Positions 1 through 8,634 of a stretch of 64,000 nucleotides of DNA are shown one piece after another. Every line of letters starts with the position of its first letter. Position 1 is the stretch's first letter. Below the pieces are notes generated by a model that ran no database searches, was not told the origin of the DNA, and saw only the letters and a program-made list of their open reading frames with translations. The stretch covers positions 620,001 to 684,000 of the forward strand of contig NZ_CANLBK010000001.1 of NCBI RefSeq assembly GCF_947488835.1. Direction: 5' to 3'. The translations under genes were made by a program, and so were the position numbers. The stretch is from an uncultured Marinobacter sp. Its GTDB lineage: Bacteria > Pseudomonadota > Gammaproteobacteria > Pseudomonadales > Oleiphilaceae.

Positions 1-95
1 CGGATGCCGAAATAGATAAACGCGTTGAGAAGGTAAAAACACAAATCAACCGCCTTATTGAAAAAGGCCTGACAGAAAGAAAAAGGTTGTTCTGA
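1..95 (+). CDS. C-terminal end of an unidentified protein (partial)
   Basis: An open frame runs in from the left edge, in the frame starting at base 3, for 30 codons. It ends at a TGA (93-95) that shares its last base with the ATG of the next gene, so the two are probably translationally coupled. The visible tail is strongly charged and helical (RVEKVKTQINRLIEKGL). Tails of this kind occur in lysophospholipid acyltransferase-family proteins that sit beside SDR epimerases, but 30 residues are too few to assign a function. The coupling suggests co-transcription with the epimerase. Confidence 0.55.
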   Translation, partial: DAEIDKRVEKVKTQINRLIEKGLTERKRLF

Positions 96-1054
96 TGAAG
101 GCTCATACTAGCCAGCCACCCAAGCCCAACGTTCTGGTGACAGGCGCCGCCGGGGCGCTCACCCAGCAAGTGATTGAGCGGCTACGCAAAACGTGCAACC
201 TGGTGGCAGTCGACGCCCGTAAACGAGTCGAACTTGGCGACGACATTCCAAGCTACTGCATCGACTTCAACAAGCGCACATTCGAAGACCTGTTTCGCCG
301 TTATAAATTTGATAGCGTTATCCATTTGGGTCGTATCCGCTCAAGCCAACTCTCCCGCATGCGGCGCTACAACGCCAATGTGCTGGGCACGCAAAAACTG
401 CTGGACCTCAGCCAAAAATACGGCGTACGCAGGGTTGTTGTGCTTTCCACTTACCACGTATACGGGGCCATGGCCTATAACCCGGCCTTGATCAACGAGT
501 CCGCACCCCTCAAAAGCGCAGGCTTAAGCGCCGATCTGATTGATTCGGTAGAGCTCGAAAGCCTTGCAAGCATTTATTTGTGGCGCTATCCGGAGTTGAA
601 CATCAGCGTTCTCCGCCCTTGCAACATTGTCGGGCCCAGCGTGCGTAATACAATGGGCAGGCTACTTGCCAGCCCTCTGGCACCAGTAATGGCTGGCTTC
701 TCCCCCATGATGCAATTTATACACATAGACGATATGGCAGATGCCATAGTGTTGGCGAGCCAAAAGCCAACCCGCGGAATATTCAACGTGGCACCCAGCG
801 ATTGGGTAGCCTACCAACGAGCACTGGATCTGTGCGGCTGCACACGAATCCCCATCCCGTCTATTCCCCCGGTATTGCCTCGATTGATTCTGCGCACCAT
901 GGGGCTAAAACGCTTCCCTGCCTACCTGATGGACTTCTTCAAGTATCCGGTGGTGATAGATGGAAGAGCCTTTGAGAAGGAGTTTGGTTTTACGCCAAAG
1001 CGTTCACTTAAGGAGATTTTCCGGTTTTACAAGGACAACAAAAAGCCTTTGTAG
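95..1054 (+). CDS. NAD-dependent epimerase/dehydratase (extended SDR family)
   Basis: This 319-residue protein is probably a cytoplasmic nucleotide-sugar or related epimerase/dehydratase. The N terminus has a beta strand followed by the dinucleotide-binding turn TGAAGALTQQV (about residues 16-26), the Rossmann signature of extended SDRs. The active-site region reads STYHVYGAMAYNP, like the VYG-containing stretch of the family, and LRPCNIVGP is the usual RP-containing segment near residue 175. The length is typical of the family. The start is coupled to the upstream stop (TGATG) and an AAGG lies about 9 bases upstream. It precedes prsK by about 160 bases. The substrate cannot be read from the sequence, and a role in polysaccharide precursor supply is an inference from location. 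Confidence 0.8.
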   Translation: MKAHTSQPPKPNVLVTGAAGALTQQVIERLRKTCNLVAVDARKRVELGDDIPSYCIDFNKRTFEDLFRRYKFDSVIHLGRIRSSQLSRMRRYNANVLGTQKLLDLSQKYGVRRVVVLSTYHVYGAMAYNPALINESAPLKSAGLSADLIDSVELESLASIYLWRYPELNISVLRPCNIVGPSVRNTMGRLLASPLAPVMAGFSPMMQFIHIDDMADAIVLASQKPTRGIFNVAPSDWVAYQRALDLCGCTRIPIPSIPPVLPRLILRTMGLKRFPAYLMDFFKYPVVIDGRAFEKEFGFTPKRSLKEIFRFYKDNKKPL

Positions 1055-1213
1055 GGGTGGAAGCAGCCCAACCGCAGAAACCCCACCAACCCCCGCACAC
1101 ATGTCGCTTAAGGACATACACAGCCTGCCTGCATGTCCGATGGTGCCTCATAGGAGTTGCACAGAACCGCTGCCCACCTCAAACTACACCTATCCATGGA
1201 ATAGGTAGATTGC

Positions 1214-3373
1214 ATGCTTCCAGATATGAGCGTGATAAGCCACGGCGCGGCGGCTGTGGTATTTGCAATACTTTCGGTGCTTGTGGGCACTCGCTATCTG
1301 CGTCGCGACATAGACCGGGCTTTGTTCCTTGCTGCCACGGTTACCGCACTGTGGGCATCAACCCTCGTTACCCAGAGCCTCTGGGGCCACCCCGGCTTTT
1401 TTATTCGCTACCTGTTGGAACTACTCCGCGACACGGCCTGGATTCTCCTTCTGTTCGCCATGTTGCGAGATACCTTTCGGCAGGGCCGACTCAGTGGGCA
1501 AATAAAGAAATTCCTTGGGGGCGCGACAACGGTCCTGCTCATGACACTACTGCTCCTCGGCAGCTTGGAATTCATATTTGACATCGCCTTGGTGAATGGT
1601 AAAACCAAACTCATCGGCCAGATTACACTGTCGCTTCTCGGTCTCTCCCTGGTAGAACAAATCTGGCGCAATGCCCCCGCGTTCGGGCGCTCAAGCATGA
1701 AGTATCTGTGCATCGGAACGGCAACCATTTTCATCTTCGACTTCCTGATGTACGCCGATGCATTGCTCTTTGGCTCAATTGCCGATTCGTTCTGGAACGC
1801 GCGAGGCTTCGTAAACGCTGCACTGGTTCCGCTGTTTGCAATCAACGTAGTCAACACGCGCAAACAACCGATCGATTTCCAACTATCCCGCTCAGCGGTA
1901 TTTCATGCCGGCACGCTAATCATGGCCGGGGCTTATCTACTGCTGCTTTCTGTGAGCGGATATTACGTGCGCATTCTCGGTGGCGACTGGGGCGAAGCCT
2001 TACAAGTGCTCCTGTCTGCCGTTGCTCTGGTGTTTCTGGCCACGCTGGTCCTCTCCCGCCGGATTCGGGCAAAACTAATGGTTTTGATCAGCCAGAACTT
2101 CTTCGATTACAAATACGATTACCGTGAAGAATGGCTAAAACTGACCAAAGAGTTGGCGTACCTGAGTGATGAGCCCCCGTTGGAGCAACGCGTTATTCGC
2201 ATTCTGGCGGAGTTGGTGGAGTGCAACGCCGGCGCTATCTGGCTTAAAAGCGACCAGGGCTCCTACACACTCAGAGAATCCGCAAACCTGGCCACACCCA
2301 GATACACCGTTATCGATGAAGATGCCGAACTGGTGCGCCTGTTTAACGAGAAAGAATGGATCGTCAATCTCGACGAATACAGAGCCGACCCGGTGAGCTA
2401 CGACCTGCTGGAAATTCCTGACGCCATTGCCAAAACTCCAGACGCCTGGCTGATCATCCCCCTATATCTCAGCAACGAACTCTACGGCATAGCAATGATT
2501 GGCCAACCTTATGCCCGGGTAGACCTCAACTGGGAAAACTTTGACCTGATTAAAGTGGTCGCCCGACAAACCTGCAACCTGTTGGCCCAAGCCGACGCGC
2601 AGAACCGACTATCCCGCGCCATGCAGTTTGAGGCCGTCAGCAAAGCGTCTGCCTTCATGGTGCACGACCTGAAAACAGTCGTCGCGCAACTGACGTTGCT
2701 GGTCAACAATGCCCAGAAACACAAGAACAACCCTGCGTTTATTGAAGACATGATCAACACCACAGACCATGCGGTTCGCAAAATGTCGAATCTGTTGGCC
2801 CACATTCGCAAACCAGCAACAGACGACCTGGAAATTAACAACAAGCTGGATCTGACAGAGCTGGTAAGCGAACTCGTTGAGCACTACAGCAAGCAACAAC
2901 CGGCACCTGTACTCGATGGCGCCGAGCCACGAATAATTGTCAAAGCCGACGCCGAACAACTAAGAAGTGTGCTTGGCCACCTTATTCAAAACGCCCAAGA
3001 TGCCACCCCTCCAGACGGGGAAGTCAGCCTCTCGCTAAAAATTGCCAAGGGCAATGTTGTGCTATTTATCCAGGACACCGGTTGCGGCATGAGTGACGAA
3101 TTCATTAATGACCGGCTGTTCAAAGCCTTTGAAAGCACCAAAGGGCTCACGGGCATGGGGATTGGCGCCTACCAGGCGCGGGAATACATTCAGAAACTGG
3201 GTGGAAGCATAGATGCAACCAGTGAACCCGGGGTAGGGTCCTGTTTTTCTGTGCGGATACCGCTAGCGGAAAAATCGGAGCAGAGTAGCCAGGCAAATAA
3301 GCACCTGATTACCGACCTACCGAGCCCCGGGAATTCGTCAACTAAATGGCGAATTTGCACAACAAGTGAATAG
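1214..3373 (+). CDS. prsK: XrtA/PEP-CTERM system histidine kinase PrsK
   Basis: Membrane sensor kinase of the exosortase A system, 719 residues. The first 280 or so residues hold about eight hydrophobic segments. A GAF-like sensory domain follows at roughly 300-460, then a dimerisation helix with the phospho-acceptor His484 in FMVHDLK, and a GHKL ATPase domain with an N box (LIQNAQDATP), a G1 box (DTGCGMS) and a G2 region (TGMGIGAYQ). It should phosphorylate PrsR, encoded 72 bases downstream. PrsK/PrsR pairs are known from exosortase A loci, where PrsR works with sigma54 on PEP-CTERM genes. The input signal is unknown. Neither the ATG at 1214 nor the one four codons later has a clear ribosome binding site, so the start is uncertain by a few residues. 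Confidence 0.93.
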   Translation: MLPDMSVISHGAAAVVFAILSVLVGTRYLRRDIDRALFLAATVTALWASTLVTQSLWGHPGFFIRYLLELLRDTAWILLLFAMLRDTFRQGRLSGQIKKFLGGATTVLLMTLLLLGSLEFIFDIALVNGKTKLIGQITLSLLGLSLVEQIWRNAPAFGRSSMKYLCIGTATIFIFDFLMYADALLFGSIADSFWNARGFVNAALVPLFAINVVNTRKQPIDFQLSRSAVFHAGTLIMAGAYLLLLSVSGYYVRILGGDWGEALQVLLSAVALVFLATLVLSRRIRAKLMVLISQNFFDYKYDYREEWLKLTKELAYLSDEPPLEQRVIRILAELVECNAGAIWLKSDQGSYTLRESANLATPRYTVIDEDAELVRLFNEKEWIVNLDEYRADPVSYDLLEIPDAIAKTPDAWLIIPLYLSNELYGIAMIGQPYARVDLNWENFDLIKVVARQTCNLLAQADAQNRLSRAMQFEAVSKASAFMVHDLKTVVAQLTLLVNNAQKHKNNPAFIEDMINTTDHAVRKMSNLLAHIRKPATDDLEINNKLDLTELVSELVEHYSKQQPAPVLDGAEPRIIVKADAEQLRSVLGHLIQNAQDATPPDGEVSLSLKIAKGNVVLFIQDTGCGMSDEFINDRLFKAFESTKGLTGMGIGAYQAREYIQKLGGSIDATSEPGVGSCFSVRIPLAEKSEQSSQANKHLITDLPSPGNSSTKWRICTTSE

Positions 3374-3445
3374 ATCATTGCAAAGTGTCAATGTTCGGTT
3401 AAGAATCATATATTGGAACATCAAAACAAAGGACTTGTTGCTGTT

Positions 3446-4819
3446 GTGACTAGACGACTACTGATTGTAGAGGACGATCCGGGGCTTCAAAGCCAGATGC
3501 GCTGGTGTTTTAGCGACGGCTTGGAGGTAACTGTCGCTGCAGACAGAGAAGCCGCCATAACAGCCCTGCGGCGCGAAGAGCCTGACGTTGTCACTCTGGA
3601 TCTCGGGCTGCCGCCAGATCCTGGCGGTGCGACCGAAGGCTTTGCACTCCTGGAAGAAATTCTGCGCCTCGCACCTTTAACCAAGGTGATTGTAGTAACT
3701 GGCCGGGAAGACAAGGAAAATGCCGTAAAAGCCATCGGCATGGGTGCATCCGATTTTTACCAGAAACCTTTGGACGCCGATATCCTCACGTTTGTGGTCA
3801 ACAGAGCCTTCCGCCTCGCCGAGCTAGAGCGGGAGAACCACGACCTGGCACACCAGAGCAATGGCACGTCAATCAAAGGCATCATCGCGGCAAGCCCGCA
3901 AATGATGGCTGTATGCCGTACATTGGAAAAGGTCGCACCTACAGATGTAACCACGCTCATTATTGGTGAAACCGGCACAGGCAAAGAGGTTCTCGCACGG
4001 GCGATACACGATCTCAGCCCTCGTGGGGGCAATGCGTTTTCAGCCATTAACTGCGCAGCTATCCCTGAAAACCTTCTTGAAAGTGAACTCTTCGGCTTTG
4101 AGAAAGGCGCCTTCACAGGCGCTACCCAAGCCAAAAAAGGCAAGATTGAAAGTGCCAATGGCGGCACCCTCTTTCTGGACGAAATTGGCGACATGCCAAT
4201 GGCGCTCCAATCTAAACTGCTCCGTTTCCTGCAAGAGCGGGTTGTCGACAGAGTAGGCTCGGTAAAGCCAATCCCTGTCGATGTCCGGGTAGTGTGCGCC
4301 ACCCACCAAAACCTCGCTCAACTCATCGAAAATGGAAGTTTCCGCGAGGATTTGTACTACCGAATCAGTGAAATCACCCTCGATATCCCAGCTGTTAGGG
4401 AGCGGGACGGCGACGCACTGGTTATTGCACAATCCCTGCTGAAAACCCTCGGCAAACAGATGGACAGGCCAAACCTCACGTTCTCTGACGAGGCCGTGAA
4501 TGCCATCAACTGCTATTCCTGGCCCGGCAACGTGCGGGAAATGATCAACAAGGTGAAACGCGCCACCATCATGGCAGATGGCAAACGCATTACCAGCGCG
4601 GACCTTGAACTCCCAGGATGTGAAGCAGCCGGAGCAAGCCACCTTAATCTTCGCCAGGTGCGAGAACAGGCTGAAAGCCAGGCAATCCTTCAGGCGTTGC
4701 AAACCAGTGACTTCAACATGACTCAGGCCTCGCGGCTATTGGGCGTTACCCGCCCTACGCTATATAACCTGACCGACAAATATAGAATCGATACGTCAGT
4801 GGCAACCCCGGAAGCTTAG
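3446..4819 (+). CDS. prsR: PEP-CTERM-box response regulator PrsR (sigma54 activator)
   Basis: NtrC-type transcription activator, 457 residues from the GTG chosen here. The frame is open from a TTG at 3413, but the GTG gives the normal receiver start MTRRLLIVEDDPG. Domains in order: receiver (about 3-120, acidic pocket D10/D11, phosphorylation site Asp52), AAA+ domain with Walker A GETGTGKE near residue 175, the sigma54-contact loop GAFTGA near 221 and Walker B GGTLFLDEIG, then a Fis-type helix-turn-helix at the C terminus (TQASRLLGVTRPTLYNL). An intact GAFTGA means it should activate RpoN promoters. One candidate target lies in this window at 7648-7663. It is encoded directly after its presumed kinase prsK. 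Confidence 0.94.
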   Translation: MTRRLLIVEDDPGLQSQMRWCFSDGLEVTVAADREAAITALRREEPDVVTLDLGLPPDPGGATEGFALLEEILRLAPLTKVIVVTGREDKENAVKAIGMGASDFYQKPLDADILTFVVNRAFRLAELERENHDLAHQSNGTSIKGIIAASPQMMAVCRTLEKVAPTDVTTLIIGETGTGKEVLARAIHDLSPRGGNAFSAINCAAIPENLLESELFGFEKGAFTGATQAKKGKIESANGGTLFLDEIGDMPMALQSKLLRFLQERVVDRVGSVKPIPVDVRVVCATHQNLAQLIENGSFREDLYYRISEITLDIPAVRERDGDALVIAQSLLKTLGKQMDRPNLTFSDEAVNAINCYSWPGNVREMINKVKRATIMADGKRITSADLELPGCEAAGASHLNLRQVREQAESQAILQALQTSDFNMTQASRLLGVTRPTLYNLTDKYRIDTSVATPEA

Positions 4820-4871
4820 AGCAACCTACGGGCGCTCGTTGGCAGCGTACAGTTTCAAGGAGCAGTTTTAG

Positions 4872-7508
4872 ATGATACCCAGGCAAATAAGAAAGAAAAC
4901 ACTTCCCGGGCTGGTTCTTGCGAGCAGCCTCATGCTTGCATTCCCGTTACTCACGGGCTGCAACGGCGGCCCAGACAATTCGGAGGCACTCTCACACATC
5001 ACCCGTGCCGACACTTACTCTACGCAAGGGCAATACCGCTCAGCCTTGCTTGAAGTGAAAAACGCCATACAAAAGGATCCGAATAACGTCGAGCACATTG
5101 TGCACCTTGCAGATTTGTACCTGCAGGTTGGCGCTCCAAAAGAAGCAGCGCAACTACTTGAGCCCTGGAAAGAAGAGCAGCCACGAGCAATTGCCCTCAC
5201 GCTCGCCCGTGCCTATGTGGAACAGGGCAAACACCTCTCCGCTACAGAAACCTTAGCCCTTCAGACTCCAAGTACCCCGGAAGAACAACTGGAGGCATCA
5301 CTAATCCGCGCTGAAACCCTGCGCAGATCCGGCGAGCGCGCGGAGGCCTTGGCACTCTACGAAAGCCTCGTCACAAGTAACTCGAGCAGCACCAAGGCTA
5401 TAACCGGCCTTCTTCAAACCCAACTTAATCTGGACAGAAACTCACAGGCAATAGAGACGGCAAACACATGGCTCGCAGCGAATGTGCAGGCTCCGGAAGT
5501 TTTGTATTGGAAAGGCGTGGCTCAATATCGACAAAATCAACTGGAAGACGCATCTGCCACTCTGACGGATGCCGTGGGTGTTCTGCCGACATCGGATCTT
5601 TTCCTCCCCATACGGCGCATGGTGCTGTCCACTCTCTCCCAGGTTCTCACTGAGCAAGGCAAGATAACCGAAGCCCAGCTGTACAGCCGGATACTGGCAG
5701 AAAATAGTGATACCTCGGCGCAGGTTCAAGGCGAGGCAGTTATCGCGGCCCTCAAAGAAGGCAAATTTGAAGAAGCGAAAGCCATACTGCGGGACACCCT
5801 CAAGCTGGATCCTGAAAATGAAAATGCAGCCATGCTACTGGGCGCAATTTCCGCAGGCACCGGCGAACTGGATGAGGGTACGCAGTTGCTCACTGAAAAC
5901 CTGGATCCGGAAACAACACCTACCCAGTTTATAAGGGCCGCCACAATGGCCCAGATTGATACCGGCGACCGAGAAGCCGCTCTGAAAACCCTGGATCGAG
6001 CGATAGAAGCTCGCCCCAATGATAACGAACTCTTGGCCATGCACGGCATTCTAGCTCTCAGCCTTCCAGACCGCGAGAATGATGGCCTTGCAAGCCTAAG
6101 CAAAGCAATCAGCAATGAACCCGAGCGCGTGCGACTAAGGCTAGCACTCGCACGATATTACCTGCAAAAAAACCAGCCAGAACAGGCTCTCGGTCAACTG
6201 CGCATGGCTTTCACTGCAAATCCTGCCGACTGGACCGCCACCAGCACCTACTTAAACCTTCTAGTCCGACAGGGTGAAAAAAAGGAAGCCAGCGAGATTC
6301 GCGACTCACTGCTTAATGGCTATGGTGATCAGCCCCAAGCCATCATGCTGGCAAGCCTTGCAGATACCCAGCTCGGGAATCCAGACAAAGCCGCATCACG
6401 GCTTGAGAAGCTTGTTAAAGCTAGTCCGAATCTGCAAGCGCCAAAAATTGCACTTGCCAGTCTTTACGCCCAATCTGGACAACGCGATCAAGCCGTTGAT
6501 TTACTGGTAACTGCTGCAACAATTACACCAAAAGTCATACGGCCTCTCCAGCAAGCTGGCCAGATCTACATGTTGGATCATACTATTGACGAGGCAGATA
6601 CATGGCTTGCAGGAATCGCTAACAAGCACCCTGAATTAAAGCAAAACACCGATGCGCTCCGCGCGTTGATTGCGATAACGCAGACCGACCTGGCTGGGGC
6701 TAGAACATTGCTCTCTCAATGGAAGGGCTCAGACTCTGCAATCATCAACCGGGCCTACGGCCAACTATTGCTTGCTGAAGCGCAAGTCGCAGTGAACAAC
6801 AAAGATTGGAGCACGGCCCGCGCTATAGCAGCCGAAGCAATTACCCTTGACCCTAAAAACCAGCAGTTTGCATTGCTACCGGTGGCGATCGCAGAGGCAG
6901 AGGGCCAAATGGAAGAGGCCTTCGAAGCCCTAGATTCAGTTGAAGAAAATCATGGCAAAACTACATTAACCATCATCTCCCGCACTAAACTGCTCAATCA
7001 GCAGAAAGGCACCAATGAAGGTTACACCTATCTATCTGAACAATGGCAATTAACCAAAAATATACAACTCATGCCTTTTCTTCTCGGACTAGCCAGGCAA
7101 GAAGCTCCAGATACCTTGGGCAACCTGACAGAAACCTGGGTTGACCAAGCCCCTGAAAACGCCGCTGCACACTTGGCAAGAGCAGAATGGCTAATGACAG
7201 ACAAGCAGGACGCGGCGGCAGCGAACCACTACACGCGAGTAATTGAACAGCAGCCGAACAATGTTGCTTCATTGAACAACCTGGCCTGGGTGCTGCGCAA
7301 AGATAACCCGTCCCGCGCATTGGAGTTAGCACAACAAGCCAGCAAACTGGCGCCAAATAGTCCTGCTGTACTGGATACATATGGCTGGATTCTCCACCTC
7401 TCAGGCCAGCACGCTGAAGCCAAAACAGCCATAGAAAAGGCGCTCACTCTTGCGCCAGATAACAAAGAAATCGCTGAGCACCTAGAGATAGTGAAAAAGG
7501 CTCTGTAA
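4872..7508 (+). CDS. prsT: XrtA/PEP-CTERM system TPR-repeat lipoprotein PrsT
   Basis: An 878-residue exported lipoprotein. It starts with a basic n-region and a hydrophobic core ending in the lipobox LLTGC, with Cys30 as the lipidated residue. Nearly all the rest is made of tetratricopeptide-like helical repeats (for example PEQALGQLRMAFTANPADW and AEAKTAIEKALTLAPDN), so it is probably a protein-protein scaffold in the envelope. In exosortase A loci this protein regularly follows prsK and prsR; its exact job is not established and a role in assembling polysaccharide export or sorting machinery is inferred. AGGAG lies 9 bases before the ATG. The gene is 52 bases after prsR and ends 30 bases before a strong terminator, closing a prsK-prsR-prsT unit. 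Confidence 0.92.
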   Translation: MIPRQIRKKTLPGLVLASSLMLAFPLLTGCNGGPDNSEALSHITRADTYSTQGQYRSALLEVKNAIQKDPNNVEHIVHLADLYLQVGAPKEAAQLLEPWKEEQPRAIALTLARAYVEQGKHLSATETLALQTPSTPEEQLEASLIRAETLRRSGERAEALALYESLVTSNSSSTKAITGLLQTQLNLDRNSQAIETANTWLAANVQAPEVLYWKGVAQYRQNQLEDASATLTDAVGVLPTSDLFLPIRRMVLSTLSQVLTEQGKITEAQLYSRILAENSDTSAQVQGEAVIAALKEGKFEEAKAILRDTLKLDPENENAAMLLGAISAGTGELDEGTQLLTENLDPETTPTQFIRAATMAQIDTGDREAALKTLDRAIEARPNDNELLAMHGILALSLPDRENDGLASLSKAISNEPERVRLRLALARYYLQKNQPEQALGQLRMAFTANPADWTATSTYLNLLVRQGEKKEASEIRDSLLNGYGDQPQAIMLASLADTQLGNPDKAASRLEKLVKASPNLQAPKIALASLYAQSGQRDQAVDLLVTAATITPKVIRPLQQAGQIYMLDHTIDEADTWLAGIANKHPELKQNTDALRALIAITQTDLAGARTLLSQWKGSDSAIINRAYGQLLLAEAQVAVNNKDWSTARAIAAEAITLDPKNQQFALLPVAIAEAEGQMEEAFEALDSVEENHGKTTLTIISRTKLLNQQKGTNEGYTYLSEQWQLTKNIQLMPFLLGLARQEAPDTLGNLTETWVDQAPENAAAHLARAEWLMTDKQDAAAANHYTRVIEQQPNNVASLNNLAWVLRKDNPSRALELAQQASKLAPNSPAVLDTYGWILHLSGQHAEAKTAIEKALTLAPDNKEIAEHLEIVKKAL

Positions 7509-7538
7509 AACTTCGGTGCTAACGGTGTGTTTGGTAGT

Positions 7539-7571
7539 GGCCTGAGGTGTCAACATCTCAGGCCTTTTTTT
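7539..7571 (+). terminator. Rho-independent terminator after prsT
   Basis: An 11-base stem, GGCCTGAGGTG paired with CATCTCAGGCC (one G-T pair), closes on a TCAA loop and is followed by seven T. It sits 30 bases after the prsT stop and separates the prsKRT unit from the independently promoted PEP-CTERM gene. Confidence 0.92.
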
Positions 7572-7647
7572 GAAGATGTGTCGAATTTGTTTACAGCACG
7601 CCAGAAACCCCCTTTAAATACCTATTAAAATCATCTGGTTACACTCC

Positions 7648-7663
7648 TGGCACACTAAGTGCT
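7648..7663 (+). promoter_or_regulatory. Predicted sigma54 (RpoN) promoter, -24/-12
   Basis: TGGCACACTAAGTGCT has the invariant GG and GC separated by exactly ten bases and a perfect -24 TGGCAC. The -12 element (GTGCT) differs from the TTGCT consensus only at its first base. Transcription would start near 7674, right at the beginning of the riboswitch-like leader and about 135 bases before the PEP-CTERM start codon. A sigma54 activator, PrsR, is encoded 3 kb upstream, and RpoN/PrsR control of PEP-CTERM genes is known in other species. Confidence 0.82.
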
Positions 7664-7674
7664 TATCTGTAACC

Positions 7675-7772
7675 GCAGGATCGGTAGTACCGGTCGTACG
7701 CCAAACCATTCGCGAGGATGGGACGGAAAGCCAAGGATCTCAGATCACAAAAGAGAGACCGCCTGGCTGCAA
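7675..7772 (+). promoter_or_regulatory. Cyclic di-GMP-I (GEMM-I) riboswitch-like leader
   Basis: The leader carries the characteristic core of the class I c-di-GMP aptamer: AAACC, a hairpin CCATTC-GCGA-GGATGG with a GNRA loop (7706-7721), GGACGGAAAGCC (7721-7732), and a second stem in which AGCCAAGG (7729-7736) pairs with CCTGGCT (7762-7768). The internal loop reads GACGGAAAGCC rather than the commoner GACGCAAAGCC, and I could not fix the closing P1 helix by eye. Only about 26 bases separate the aptamer from the Shine-Dalgarno GGAG (7799-7802) and no intrinsic terminator is present between them, so any control is more likely on translation than on termination. CCGGT (7690-7694) can pair with ACCGG (7796-7800), which overlaps the Shine-Dalgarno; this is a possible switch but speculative. 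Confidence 0.82.
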
Positions 7773-7809
7773 GCAAACGGAATTCAAAGTAGTCAACCGG
7801 AGAATACAT

Positions 7810-8517
7810 ATGCAGTACAAAACAGCCTTCACAATGGCAGCGATGCTTTCTTTTCCCGTAGCAGCTTTAGCTACGCCCACTTTAGATCAGATCATCTCTG
7901 GCGCACCGAATCTTTCCGATAATGGCGCTCAGTCCTTTCAGCTTATTGATATGGACAACACACAAGACGATTTCTTTGCGCAGATCGTGCTTGAACAAGC
8001 CTCATATGAAAGCAACATGGGCATCTATTCGTTTGATACAGACATCAACGGTAATGCCATACTCGGCAACAAGCTTCAGGTCTTTGCTGCTAACCAAGAG
8101 CCAGGCTTCGCCTCTAGTCAATCGGTCTACTTTGACTTGTTGAGCGGCATTGCCTACCTGGACGATGATGGCAACGTAGGTTTAACAACCGGTGATACTC
8201 AAGCGCTTATCGGACGCACATTCGGTTTCTACCTGGACGTTGTAAACACAGGGCAGACGTATTACTCCCACGTTAACTTAAACAACGACGGCTTCGACCA
8301 TCTAGCGGCATACACCACTGCTGGTCATGGTGGCGTTACCAATGCTTTCGATCTGATTCTTGCCTGGGAAGACCTACCCAATGGCGGGGATAAAGATTTT
8401 ACTGATATGGTCGTTGCAGTGAGTGACGTCGTAGCAGTGCCTGAGCCCGGCACCCTCGCCCTTCTCGGTCTTGGCCTTGCAGGACTTGGAGCGGCCCGCC
8501 GTCGTCAGAAAGCCTGA
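7810..8517 (+). CDS. PEP-CTERM sorting domain protein with DUF4114-like region
   Basis: A 235-residue secreted substrate of exosortase XrtA. It has a signal peptide ending near ALA (about residue 21), an acidic Asn/Asp-rich middle, a DUF4114-like segment (DLILAWEDLPNGGDKDF, about 176-192) and a textbook PEP-CTERM tail: VPEPGTLALLGLGLAG followed by a basic ARRRQ cluster. XrtA is expected to recognise the PEP motif and process the anchor during surface delivery. GGAG lies 7 bases before the ATG. Expression appears to be set by the sigma54 promoter and the c-di-GMP riboswitch-like leader upstream, and the gene has its own terminator, so it is a stand-alone unit between prsT and xrtA. A structural matrix or calcium-binding role is possible but unproved. 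Confidence 0.93.
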   Translation: MQYKTAFTMAAMLSFPVAALATPTLDQIISGAPNLSDNGAQSFQLIDMDNTQDDFFAQIVLEQASYESNMGIYSFDTDINGNAILGNKLQVFAANQEPGFASSQSVYFDLLSGIAYLDDDGNVGLTTGDTQALIGRTFGFYLDVVNTGQTYYSHVNLNNDGFDHLAAYTTAGHGGVTNAFDLILAWEDLPNGGDKDFTDMVVAVSDVVAVPEPGTLALLGLGLAGLGAARRRQKA

Positions 8518-8536
8518 TTTCGCTTGAGGAATCTAT

Positions 8537-8560
8537 AAGCCAGCTCCCGCTGGCTTTTTT
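8537..8560 (+). terminator. Rho-independent terminator after the first PEP-CTERM gene
   Basis: AAGCCAGC pairs perfectly with GCTGGCTT across a TCCC loop and runs into a T tract. It lies about 20 bases after the stop codon. Confidence 0.92.
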
Positions 8561-8634
8561 GTTCTGAATTTGAGTTTTATGTAGACCTCATACACAGTAT
8601 CCTGTCGATTGATCAGCAGTCTGGCGGACAAGCG

